From the NCBI GenBank assembly GCA_023512835.1, contig CM042088.1:37108664-37172663 (forward strand): DNA of 64,000 nucleotides, read 5' to 3'. The DNA comes from Taxillus chinensis (taxonomy: Eukaryota; Streptophyta; Magnoliopsida; Santalales; Loranthaceae). Shown piece after piece: positions 45,631-57,080 of this stretch (the first letter of the stretch is position 1; every line of letters starts with the position of its first letter). The notes beneath the pieces are model-generated. The model was not told the DNA's origin. It saw only the letters and a program-made list of their open reading frames with translations, and searched no databases. Position numbers and translations under genes: made by a program.

Positions 45631-46656
45631 CGTTAATGTATCTTTTATTCTTTTTCGTTCTCGTGAACAAGAAAAACCCCACATCATAATTTTTATGACA
45701 AATAATAAAATTTTCATTCCAAAACATATAAGTTTTCAATACAAAACTCTAGTAAACGAAATATTTAAACCATACAAAACTCTAATAATTATAGTTTTAA
45801 ATCATATATTTAAAGTTTTCACATAAATTTCTATTTATTTATTTAGAAAGTTTTCACATGAATTTACCCATCTCATCTCCTCCACGACATATAATAGCCT
45901 GAATTGAAAAAAAAATCAACATCCTATTATATATACATATACACACACACGAAAAACAAAAAAAGGTATAATAATTCAAGAGAATATGAGGCTTTTGGTT
46001 CCAGCAAGCATGCATATAAATGGCTACCGGACTGTCTCTCTCTCTCTCTAAAAACCCTAGAAACCAATCCGACCTCTCTTTTCCTGCCATGGCGACAAGA
46101 GCCGAAAGAATCTTGACATTAAAGATATAAAGAACATTCGTTTATTAAGATTAATTTATAAGTAAGATATGCATTCATTTTCTAAGTTCAAAGAAATCAT
46201 GGATCTAATATTATAATCCAAACCTGATTATCAATGCTTTCGAATCATCTGTGGAACACAACGACGCAGGGGGCACTATGGATGCGTCCGAGGACAGAAA
46301 CACTGTGGAAAAACGGAGGCGACGGTCGGAGTGTTAGCTGCAGCGACAAGCGGGGCAGCGACGATGCCATCCTCTTCATCAGCCAGTAAGTTAAACGAAT
46401 TTACATCAGTAAGTATGAAAACAGTTTAGATGACGAGTTGGAATTGTTGTGACATTGACAATGGTGCACTATGTGACGTAAATGTAAGGCAGTAAGTGAG
46501 GGAAAGGTCACATTTTGTCCAGTAAACTTCCTTTATATATAGGTCGTTGGTCTAAGTAATGTCGGTCAAATTAAAAAAACGAAAAAGAAGGGGACTTAAT
46601 GCATGGGGAAAGCCACCTATCTAATCAACAATATAAATAACCTTATTAATATTAAT
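45631..46656 (-). repeat. Left inverted arm of arm-bearing element, copy 2
   Basis: Near-identical to 35-950 and reverse complement of 44512-45534 and 49902-50933. Unlike copy 1 it continues uninterrupted past 46551 to cttattaatattaat (46656), showing the original end of the arm. Confidence 0.85.
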
Positions 46657-47130
46657 CGACAGGCAGGGCAGCGACAGAAAATTTGGGTTTGTTGAGATGA
46701 GGGTATAAATTAATTATCTAGCTTTTTCTTCAACAAGTGGCGTTCACATCCAAAGGATACAAAAGCGATTTCAGGAGTGGGTCCATAGAACTTCTCATCA
46801 TCATAATGCCAACCCACGCAGTCATTCCCGTTTTTGTATCTATTCAAGAGTAAACTATTGAAGCTACTCCAAAGGAGCGCCTTATGGACCTACTACGAAG
46901 TAAAAAAAACAAAGAAAAAAAGAAAAAGAACAGAAAAGAAATTAAAGACACACAGTAGAGTATTTCAATTGAATTTGATTGACTCACACATATCATAGTC
47001 ACAGTATGTATGTTGGTACTTACATCGTCCAAAATGAGTTTGAGCAGAGGATAATCATCCCAACAATAAGCATGAGGCTGATAAAGTCAGTTGTGGCAAT
47101 CAAGCCTGCATTTGCATTTGCATTGGCGAT
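46657..47130 (-). pseudogene. ALKBH2-like exons 2 (partial) and 3, captured fragment in copy 2
   Basis: On the minus strand exon 3 is 46889-46718 (172 nt) with an open frame including LLLNRYKNGNDCVGWH and DDEKFYGP. The splice donor GT after exon 3 has become AT (46716-46717), so it could not be spliced normally. Exon 2 is reduced, as in copy 1, with the same internal losses, and its acceptor end is changed (aagcctgc). Introns are retained. The shared losses show the capture happened once, before the two blocks separated. Confidence 0.8.
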
Positions 47131-47139
47131 GTCAAACAC

Positions 47140-49351
47140 CACTTCTCTGCACAGCCTCATCCTCCTAGTAGTCAAACACGCTATATAACACATTACATAG
47201 TGGTCAAAGATTGATTTTGTTATGTTGTATATCACTTGCTATCACCTGGCAACCTCTCCCTAAATTATTATTATTATGTAACCCCACTAATCTTCCGAGT
47301 TAAATTTCAAATCTAATCAACTAAGCTGACTGCATTGACTTTACCTCATACCTCTACCTCAATCTGATTTCCTTACCCGGCATCTCCAGCTTCCCTGCAT
47401 TCCATATGAAAAATAAATAAAGGGTCAGCACAGAGCTTAGTGTAAATCAGCATAGTAAGTGAAGGCTACAAAGCATACAAGAGTCTCATTGTCAAAAACA
47501 TCTGAATGGTGAGAATCAAAAGAATCTGATGCTCTGTTTTCTGATTCATCCAAATATGTGTTTCTGTCATCATCTGTTTGGTTCGGTTACTAGTTAGACG
47601 GTTCCCAATTGGCTTCTTCTCTGGAGAAGCCCCTGGATTCATCTGGCCTTGATTGCTCCAAGGCCAAGGGTGATTTAATTTCCACTTCAGATAAATTAGC
47701 ATCTGTGTCAACACCCACTCAATCCTCAACCAGTTCATCTTCTAAAAGAGGCTGGCTGAATTCTTCAGACCTAGTTGTATCACTGGAGATCTCCCCAAAA
47801 TCTTCTGTCTTCCCTTCAAAACGTGCATTTCCTTCCTTCTAAAACTCCACCCCGCCTCTTATACTCCTCTCTTACTTCAACCTCTCCCTCTTTCAAATAA
47901 CCTGCAAATCAAATTCAGGGTTGAACAGTTATAGGACCACAATCAGATAAAATAAAATATTATACACTGAAACTTATGACTACGCTTAATTAGCAAAGTA
48001 GTTGACATCTTAATCTCCCGTGGAAATCTAAATAACTACAACCATTTGAATATTAATCTCCCTAGATCCCGTGGAATCAAACAAGACCTCCAGACATAAC
48101 CTCAAGCAAGTCACAATCAGAGACAAACAGCATCCACAACCAAACGCAACGCATGAGAACAAGAAGAAAAACCACATTCAAGGGATGGATAAAAGAGGAG
48201 CATAGAAAAAACATCGCAGCGGATGGTTTTATAAAACAGAGGGGTTTAATAGGATGAAAAAAAAAAAAGCATAACACACGAAGCAAGCTAAAGCATAAAA
48301 CAAGAAGGCAAAAAGAGAAGGGATAAACAAACACAACAACATGGAAACACATAATCGAGTGACAGCGCTAGGCGTGGATGGCAGCGGTGGACTCGTGGCT
48401 AAGGACTCGCGGCTGACATAGCGTGGGCCGGCAAGGGGCAGCAACTCTGTCACGCCACCGTTGGGGGATCTGGGCGTATCGGAGGTGTCGTCAAGAAAGG
48501 CTGAGACGAGATGTGGATGGGGCTGAGACAAACTGTGGCTGGGGCGGTCGTCACCGGCTGGTTGGTGTGGGAGAACCGTGGATCGACGCTCAATGAGCTA
48601 TCGTGGTGGAAGAGGGGCCGTGCAGGTCAGAGGACGCAGTGGCAACGGCCGGCGGTGCGTTTTCCGGCCGGGGGACTCTCGATGGAGGGTGAGACCGTGA
48701 GGGAGATGAGAGATTGAGAGATTACAGTCTTGAAGACAGGTTTTTTCAATTGTGAGAGCCCCCTGATTCTGACGGCTGGATTGGGTTTTATAGAGAAGGA
48801 AGGGGAACAAATGGTAGCACAGGCTGTGGCCGGTTGAAGTCTGGTGCCGCGCTTTGATGGAGGTTAGCTGGCGAGGTGTTCCTTCGGTTTTCCGGTGAAG
48901 CGGCCATCGCGGGGTAGATAGGGAAGACGACAAGGGACAGTATGGAGAGATATCTGCGTTGTGTGACAGTGACGACAGAGGGATAGTTTACCTCTCCTTT
49001 CCTTTTAAAAGATTTCTTCGTGGAACAAGATCCGTAATTCACGGATCTTGTAACTTTGTAATAAAATATAATATTTTATTGACAGTGTAACGAACCCGTG
49101 ATGAATTTGACTGTAAGAGTATGTAGGAAGAATTTGCGATACCCGATTTAATTGCGAGTAACTAGTTTATTTTTGAGCTTTTACGTGACATATGATGCTA
49201 CACTCGTGCTCGTTTATTCAATATCAATGACTCTCGGAAGCATTAGGCCCAAACGACCAATAAATCCGGACCACACACATATTATTATTATTAAGAATAT
49301 AATTTCAATTACTAATTTAAATGTTATTTGTATTATTGAACAAGTGATTGT

Positions 49352-49391
<40 letters not shown>

Positions 49392-49901
49392 TAATGTCGC
49401 CATTAATGTTAGTGGTGTCCTCGAGGAGTACTGTATGTAAATTGTAAATTGTATGATTATTCACCTCTTCTTTCTTTAGTTTGAATAAAAAAAATTATGC
49501 ATAAAAAAACACGACTTTGTTTGCGTATAAATAATATATAACTGGAACATGTATTAAACAAAGAGACCCACAGAAGACGTAATCCAATGAGTACATGCCA
49601 AAAACGAAAAACAACCAAACAATAACGAGTTGATACCAATTGTAATAATTTAAATTAGATGTAAGATTTTTATTTGTATAGGAATTTTACTTTAAAATAA
49701 TAAATAAGAAGCCAATTAATATTAATTTTATAGATTAGTTTAATTTTTTTTTCAAAAATAACATAAAATTTTTCCTATGACCATAAAATTATTCCAACAT
49801 TTAGGTCCTAAGTCACGTATAAACGTTAATAATCTTAATAATTATTATTTATATGATAATGATGTGTCAAATTAGATCACAGTATTAATTAATTTAAGCC
49901 A
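47140..49901. other. Body of arm-bearing element, copy 2
   Basis: This is the counterpart of 1930-5212: acidic-protein fragment at 47466-47842 (minus strand, decayed), GC-rich segment at 48355-49040, and AT-rich rest. Copy 2 lacks 3158-3517 and about 4464-4618 of copy 1. A (TA)n of about 35 bp lies at 49356-49388. Confidence 0.7.
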
Positions 49902-50606
49902 ATTAATATTAATAAGGTTATTATATATTGCAGATTAGATCGGTGGCCTTCTACACCCACTAAGTCCCCTTCTTTTTCATTTTTTTTTAAATCTGACCGG
50001 CACTACTTAGACTGGCGGCTTATATATAAATGAAGTTTACTGGACAAAATGCGACCTTTCCCACACTTATACCACACACTGCACCATTCTCGATGTCATA
50101 ACAATTCTAACTCTTCATCCAAGCTGCTCCCATACTTATCGATGTAAATCTGTTCAACCTACTGGCTAATGAAGAGGAGGGCATTGCCACCGCCCCGCCT
50201 GTCGCCGCAGCTAACACCCCGACCGTCGCCGTCGTTTTCCCACAACATTTCCATCCTCTCTTAGGGGGAGAAGGACGCATCCATGGTGCCCCCCTGCGTC
50301 GTTGTGTTCCACCGATGATTCAGAAGCATCGATAGTCAGGTTTGAATTATAATATTATATCCGTGGTTTCTTTGAACTTAGAAAATGAATGCATACCTTA
50401 CTTATAAATTAATTTTAATAAATGAATGTTCTTTACATCTTTGATGCCAAAATCCTTCTGGCTCTTGCTGCCATGGCAGGGAAAGAGAGGTCGGGGTTAG
50501 TTTCTAGGGTTTTTAGAGAGAGAGACAGTCCCGGTAACGATTTATATGCATACTTGCTGGAACTAAAAGCCTCATATTCTCTTGAATTATTATTCGTTTT
50601 TTTTCA

Positions 50607-50676
<70 letters not shown>

Positions 50677-50933
50677 GATGTCGTGGAAGAGATGAGACGG
50701 GTACCAGTACCAACTTTCTAAATAGCTAAATAGAAATTCATGTGCAAAATTTAAATATATAGTTTAAAATTATAGTTATTAGAGTTTTGTATGGTTTAAA
50801 TATATGGTTTAGTAGAGTTTTGTATTGAAAACTTATATGGTTTTGGAATGGAAATTTTATTACTGGTCATAAAAATCATGATGTGGGGTTTTTCTTGTTC
50901 ATGAGAACGAAAAAAATAAAGGGTACATCAGCG
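49902..50933 (+). repeat. Right inverted arm of arm-bearing element, copy 2
   Basis: This pairs with 45631-46656 in inverted orientation and with 5213-6217 in direct orientation. The (GT)n(TA)n microsatellite at 50607-50673 is much longer than in copy 1 (5911-5945). The arm's ATG frame (50092) stops at codon 3, as in copy 1. Confidence 0.85.
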
Positions 50934-51482
50934 ATCTCATCCTTTATTCTTTTTTATATATTTTTTTAAATTAAAAATAAATTATACTGATTTAGTTTTA
51001 AATGCTTCGAATATTCTTCTCTAATTAACTATATATCCTATACTGAATTAAGCTTAATTACTGTCAATATTAAATTTGATACATAGGCTAGAGCACTCAG
51101 TTCAATCTAGCTAAATATTAGCTAAAAAGAGGAGAAAAGTATCTAAACACCATAAATAAATTTAGCTAATCAGTTACATATATCACTGGTTAAATTTAAC
51201 GAACTGAGTCTACTGTATTTGCTATTCTTTTATTTGGTTAAATTTGAGTCAGTTAAATTTTTGTTAAATTTTGGTTATTCAATTTTTTGCTATTCAAATT
51301 TGGTATTCATTTTTTCTTTTTCTTTTTATCATATATAAATTTTGGACCAAATTTTGATACCAAAGGCAAATAATATTCAGTATATTTAACGTAGCATAAA
51401 CTGACTCAATCAAAATAAAAGGGAGTTCATAATAAGCAAAAGCTAAAATTAATTACTTTTTTTCTTCTAATGATTTATCTAA

Positions 51483-52221
51483 GGGCAGTGCTAGATACAA
51501 CCGGCATTGCGACATCCTTCGCGTCCCCGACTGACATGGAATAAGCCACCTCAGCATTTTTTTCACGATTCAACGCGCTTCCAAATCATTGCTTGAGCCT
51601 CTGCTTGAGGCTCACCTCGAGCAGGCATCGAGCAGATTTGCTCCAGCCCCATGCTCGAGGCTAGGCTCAAGTAGGCGTCGAGCAAGGGCTCGAGCAAATT
51701 TGCTCCAACCCCATGCTCGAGCATAAGCACTCGAGCAGATCTGCTCGAGCCTAGCCTCGAGCATAGGCTCGAGTTGGAGGCTGGAGCAAATCTGCTCGAG
51801 CCTCAAGCTCGAGTAGGAGTCGAGCACGCCTCGAGCAGGCGTCGATCGTCTTTCCCATGGCCAGATCGACGGGTTTCTGGGTTCCGTCAACTGTAATTTC
51901 CGACGAAAACTTCAAATGGCCATAACTTTGTGCACAGTTGTCGGACATAGGTCCATTTTTTTTATTTGTAGGTATCGACGAAAGTTACGAGCCCAAAATC
52001 CACCCTCAGATTTCCAAAAAAAAAGCACTCTAACGCCTCCAAAATCAGATTTTATGTCATATTTTTGCCTTCTCCCGTCCAGATTGCTCGAGCCTCCCTT
52101 CCTCCCATGCGCTCTTTCTCTCTATCTTTCTTACGGTGCACTATGCGTTAAGTTTTAAGTTTTTTTTGCTGATGTGGCAATTTGGGCGAGGACGCAACCA
52201 CGGTTGTATTTAGAGTTTTTG
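51483..52221. mobile_element. Mutator-type MITE, complete copy, 739 bp
   Basis: It is flanked by a perfect 9-bp duplication TTTATCTAA (51474-51482, 52222-52230), the length typical of Mutator-like elements. The left end gggcagtgctagatacaacc and the reversed right end caaaaactctaaatacaacc share ctaratacaacc, followed by matching cctcagca/catcagca in both ends. No transposase is present. The left half is packed with CTCGAG-containing repeats (51590-51860). Confidence 0.85.
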
Positions 52222-52230
52222 TTTATCTAA

Positions 52231-52878
52231 TTATTTGAGAAAGATTTTAGTCAAACATACATTTGATTTTTGATTTTTCTAATAGATTGAAAATGCACTT
52301 AGCATTAAAAAATCAATATCATTAACTTTTTTATACGCGCGTGGTACGTTGCGTTGCCAGATTAATATAGAAACTATGGCCAGATAAAATTTATAATTAA
52401 TTAATTAATTAATTAATTAAAATTTTAATTTGAAGACATGCACGCCCGTCTAGAGTAATGAGAAAATCTTTGGCGTGTGGCTGCTCATACTCGTCCGATT
52501 GACCGGGTAGGTGGCGGCATATAAAGTAAAATCCACATATTATTATTAATAAATCATTCTAAAAGTTTAGAATCGTGCTAAAATCCACCGCATATATTTT
52601 GTTGTATACCATACCTCAGGAATCCAATTAAACAATCAGGAGCAATTTTTGTATCTTCCACCAAATATAGAAGAAGCAAGCATATAGGTTTGTTAGATTA
52701 TGGGTTTGTAAATCGCGATAAAATATAGAAGGTAAACAACTGAATCCATAATGATTTCCATAAGTATTCAAAATTAGCTTATCTATTTGCAAACTCAATG
52801 AATATATAATTCTAATTGGGTTGATTATAAGTAACAATATGGTTTCAATTACTAATTTAAATGTTCGTTTGTATTATC
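52231..52878. other. Right flank of copy 2, including a relocated body segment
   Basis: 52231-52526 is AT-rich with an (aatt)n run at 52397-52419; nothing is recognised. 52527-52695 and 52843-52878 match 4441-4612 and 4630-4660, split by a ~145-bp stretch that copy 1 also has at 12816-12962. Confidence 0.6.
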
Positions 52879-53091
52879 TGTAAAGACTTGTATTTGAGAG
52901 ATAGCCGTTATTGAGATGCCGGCACAGATTTTGGACAGGTGGGACCAGGTCTTGCGGGGCAAGACGATCCCACTAATTCGGGTGTTATGGCGACACCGAG
53001 GCATGGAGGAGCAAACTTGGGAGAAAGAGAGCCAGATGCGGGTTCTTCATCCTGAGCTGTTCGAGGACGATCAGTCCTAAGGTGGGGAGGA
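52879..53091 (+). mobile_element. Partial upstream LTR start joined to pol 3' end (chromodomain tail)
   Basis: The first ~30 bases are an LTR start (TGTAAAGACTTG). It passes at about 52908 directly into the last ~180 bp of pol, matching 60367-60550: MPAQILDR, LWRHRGMEEQTWEKESQMRVLHPELF and the purine tract aaggtggggagga. The next LTR then starts. This implies a once-tandem LTR-internal-LTR-internal-LTR array with a deletion. Confidence 0.88.
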
Positions 53092-53476
53092 TGTAAAGAC
53101 TCGTATTTGGGTAGTCTTGAGAGATAGTCATTCTATGGGAATGTAACTATCCTGGACGATGAGTGTAGCCGTCAATGTGAGCATTTTGATCGTACTTGGG
53201 CCCGATTCCAAGTCGGGGCCCCATTTGACCCGATTGTTGACTTTTCGGGGTTTATTGGTTGACTTTGCGTTTGAGCGGTCATTTGAGTGTAATAATATCT
53301 GTTTAGTGTTGTGCTCGTCATTTCGAGCGTTTTGACTGTAGTTTGACTCAATTTGGAGTTCGGGACCTTGGAGGTCAATTATTGACTGGGTCAATGGTTG
53401 ACTAGGTCAGTTGACTGGCATATAAATATAAATAGGGGGAAAGAGAGCTTCCATGTTACGTTTTAGCGTTTGTGCG

Positions 53477-53514
<38 letters not shown>

Positions 53515-55346
53515 AGAGAGCTTGGAGGCCTTGGCGATTTGGGGCGTTTTGAGCTCGTTCGAACATCAAGAATCATTCCAGGTAGGTGTTCCATTGATTC
53601 TTCACCCTTTTCTTGCTATTTTTTTGAATTAACATGTAAGAATTTGATGAAATCATGCAAATTCGTGTTGAACCCTAGAATTTGGGGAAAAACTAATTTT
53701 GGGTTGAATCTTGTATTTAAAATGCGTTCGAGGGGTAAGACGTGATTTAAAACCTAATATATAGTCTTAGGTATGAGTTTTATGAGATTCCGAAAGGTCT
53801 GGAGGTTTCGGGTTGAATCCAGACGAGAAACAGTGAAAAACGATGATGAACATGAATCGTCGTGAATGGGTAGAGAACGACCGATGAGATCGACTGGAAA
53901 TTGGAAATTTCGAATGTGCAGTTTCGAAGGTTCGAAGGTAGGTTCGATGTAGTGTAATTTCGAGTGTCGAATGTGCAATTTTCGAGTATCGTTTCGAAGG
54001 TTCGAAGGTACTTCGAAGGGAGTTTCGAAGGCAGTTCATGGGTACTTTGAAGGTAGTTTTCGAAGGTAGTTCGAGTGTAGGTTCGAGGGTCGAAGGCGAT
54101 CCAGAAAAGAGATTCGAAAATACTGATTCGAAATACAAGAAAGGCAGATTCGAAAATGCAGTTTCACTGGCAGATTCGAAATACAGTTTGACTAGACTGG
54201 ATCTATTTACATTGCAACCTATACAAGTATATACTTAAGTTACAATGTAAATAACGAAATACCCCCCATTTGGATTCAAAGAAAAATACTAGAAAAATTA
54301 ATTCCCACTATTTCAAAATGTAAAAATTGGGATTTAGTGTAAAATCTCGGAAAAACCCAAAAGTTCGTAGTGGTGAGTTTTTGGAAAGTGGGGTTAGACA
54401 TCTCAGAAAAATCCCCAAAAAATCAGATTATCTTATTTATAATAAGGGAACCCAATGCCGGGACTTTTAATTTCAAGAAAATAGCTGCTATGAGTACTTC
54501 CTTCATAAATCAAGGGTTGAGGATTTACTTGTGAAGACTGGCTACAATTCTAAAGGAAATGTTGAGAATGACATGCCATACTAATGTTAGTATGTTGTGA
54601 GGTATTGGGGCATGGACTCCGTGACTTGTTTGGGTTCTCACCGTGATGCACCGATGGTGCTATGTGGTTAACGTGGCAGGCATATGAACCGATGGCAGGC
54701 CTGTGTGGCGACCGTGGCCGGGCATATTACGCGTGGACAGGCTAAGGCCTGAGTTGAGCCGTTGAGCTCGTGGAGCTAGGGCCGAGTGCCCCGAGCTGGG
54801 ATCCCATGGAGGATCGTGGACAAGTTGTCCGATATTTGTTGCGGCCGGAGTCCTGATGTTTGTGCACACTACACGGTGCACGAGTACACCGAGCATATAG
54901 TATAGACTTATATGTGTTGCATGATGTGAAGTGTTAGGGTCACCTGCGAGCTTGCCGCTCACCCCTACTTGTTGTTTACCCTTTTCAGGTGTGACCCGAG
55001 ACTAGTGGAGGACTTTCTTCCAGGAGGACGCCCACAACTCGATGTATGAATCCGATTATATTCTGTATTGTTTTATGTGATATCCCGGACATGGGTCCGT
55101 GGACGATTGTATTTGCATACTTGTATGATGTGATGTCTGTATGATTGTTTGACTCTTTGTATGCATGATGATATATGGGAAAGTACAGGATTACCCTTGG
55201 TGTATGATCGTACAGGGTTGCATATTTGAGACGCACCCGCGGTGTAGTCTCTATTGGTCCTAGTCACCAACCCCTTGACCTTTCGGGTGCAGGCAAGGGA
55301 AGTCATGTACCCGGTTCCGGGTTCCCTAGAATTCGGGGGCATGACA
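53092..55346 (+). mobile_element. Gypsy element B, 5' LTR (2255 bp)
   Basis: It runs TGTAAAGACTCG ... GGGGGCATGACA. A TATA-like tataaatataaatag is near 53421, (GA)n is at 53479-53508, and a TTCGAAGGT-rich field is at 53905-54180. It is nearly the same as 60551-62785 apart from small gaps, so the pair is one young element. A primer-binding site follows (ttggtatcgagc, 55349). Confidence 0.93.
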
Positions 55347-55788
55347 AGTTGGTATCGAGCATGGTCTAGTGGACCTAGGTTAGTGAGGGGTGGTTAATTG
55401 ATTCCATGTGACTTGGAAAAGCGTAGGGAGGGCGCCTGATCAACGCAGTCCTTACATGTATTCTAGGTTATTTTGGTGTCGGTTAGATCATCCTAGGAGC
55501 ATACATGGGGATGGGGTGCATTCTTAGTGGTATGATTGTGTGCATATAGGGCACTAGATTGTCTTTGTGTGTGATATGATTGCATTTGGTGCCAGGGATG
55601 GCACGTGGCCGTGAGAGCCAGGACTTGAGTGTGGTGTACCCTGATGGGGGACACGATGCTATATGCATGGTATGGACCTACGGGTCGTGTGGTGAGAACC
55701 TACATATCGGTTGTGCCTTTGATGGCTGTTGGTGCTAGCAGTGCTAGTATTGATTGTTTGATTGTTTGTTGTTGTGGCCAGTGTGATA

Positions 55789-57080
55789 GCACCACCGAGG
55801 AGGGTTGTCCGAGGCGAGGGTCCGACAGAGGAGCCCACGATAGAGTCGGGGCACCAGGGGCAGCAGAGCCCGCAGCAGAGATCGTCAGCTCTCGTTGTGG
55901 GACCTGATTTGGCTCAGGTGTTGATTCAGTTGCAGGAGGCCATGCAGGGTATGCAAGGCTCGATGAGGGATATGGCTAGAGAGGTGGATGAGCTAAAGAG
56001 GCAACAAGAGGCCTCGGCGGCCACCACGGCCTCGGCGACAGGAGGCGAGGGTGGTGCAGGATGTGCACCAGCAGGAGGTCGTGATAGAGCCGACACGACG
56101 AGGAGTGGATTGGGCCGCACGAGTTTTTGAAACATGCACCCAGGACTTTTGAGGATGGTTCACGGCCTGAGGTAGTCGAGGACCTGGATTAGATGGACAG
56201 AGGACATCTTTGAGATGATTAGGGTGCCGGATGAGGAGTGGGTGCGAGTGGCGACGCACTATTTGTTGGGTATCCCACGCAGGTGGTGGGAATCCACTAG
56301 AGCTGTCCATGGCGATCGGATGAGCTGGAGAGAGTTTGTTGAGCGCTTCTTTGGGGAGTATTTTCCCAGCTCGTTACTGTATGCTCGACGTAGAGAGTAT
56401 TATGAGCTTGTGCGGGGTAGCATGATTGTGGGGGGAGTATATACGAGCCTTCACAGATTTGGGGCGGTTTGCTCTGGAGTCTTGGGAAAAGGAAGGCGGA
56501 AGACGCAGGACTTCATTCAGGGCTTGAGGCCATCTTTGAAAAGACAACTGGAACCGATGCGATTGACCGGCTACGGGAGGCGATCGACAAGGCGCTCATT
56601 ATTGAGCGAGGTCGGGGATCAGCGAGAGCCCGGAGGCCGGGCGGTTCGGTAGGTTCGAGTAAGAAGAGACAGAGTGGGGAGAAGCGGTGCTCCTCGGCTT
56701 GAGAGGAGGCAGGTGCGAGAGGGTTTCTAGCCAGGCGGTGGGCCCGGGGAGAGTTCGGCCAGCAGGAGGCCAGGGACCTGTTGGAGTTGTGGTTTGACCG
56801 GGCATGTCTCGAGAGACGCCCAAGGAAAAAGATAACAAGTTTCCGATGCGGGAAAGTAGGGCATGGAGCTAGGGAATGTGTTACCCTTAGCTCAACCCGG
56901 CGGTGTAGGCCCTCGTCCAAGAGATCGGGGGACAAAGGAGTGGGGCTCCATCTCGGAGGTCAGTGCCGCCGGCACAGAGCACGCAGATGCGACCTGCGGT
57001 GCAGCAGCCTCAGCGGGAGGCACATGGTCATGTGGATCAGCGGGGCAAGGCCCCAATGGGCCAGGCTAGTGGCAGTGGAC
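55789..57080 (+). pseudogene. Gag region of gypsy element B, frameshifted
   Basis: The start codon position has ATA instead of ATG (55789). Frames carry the Gln/Met-rich segment (QLQEAMQGMQGSMRDM), then after frame changes RRWWEST, FVERFFGEYFP, GLRPSLKRQLEP and a zinc-knuckle region. CFRCGKVGHGAREC is intact as FRCGKVGHGAREC preceded by Ser, and the first knuckle has lost its last Cys. It is homologous to element A's gag without the TRIM. Frame changes near 56020, 56440 and 56560-56720 sit at CAG/CTG-like sites and may be sequencing errors. Confidence 0.85.
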
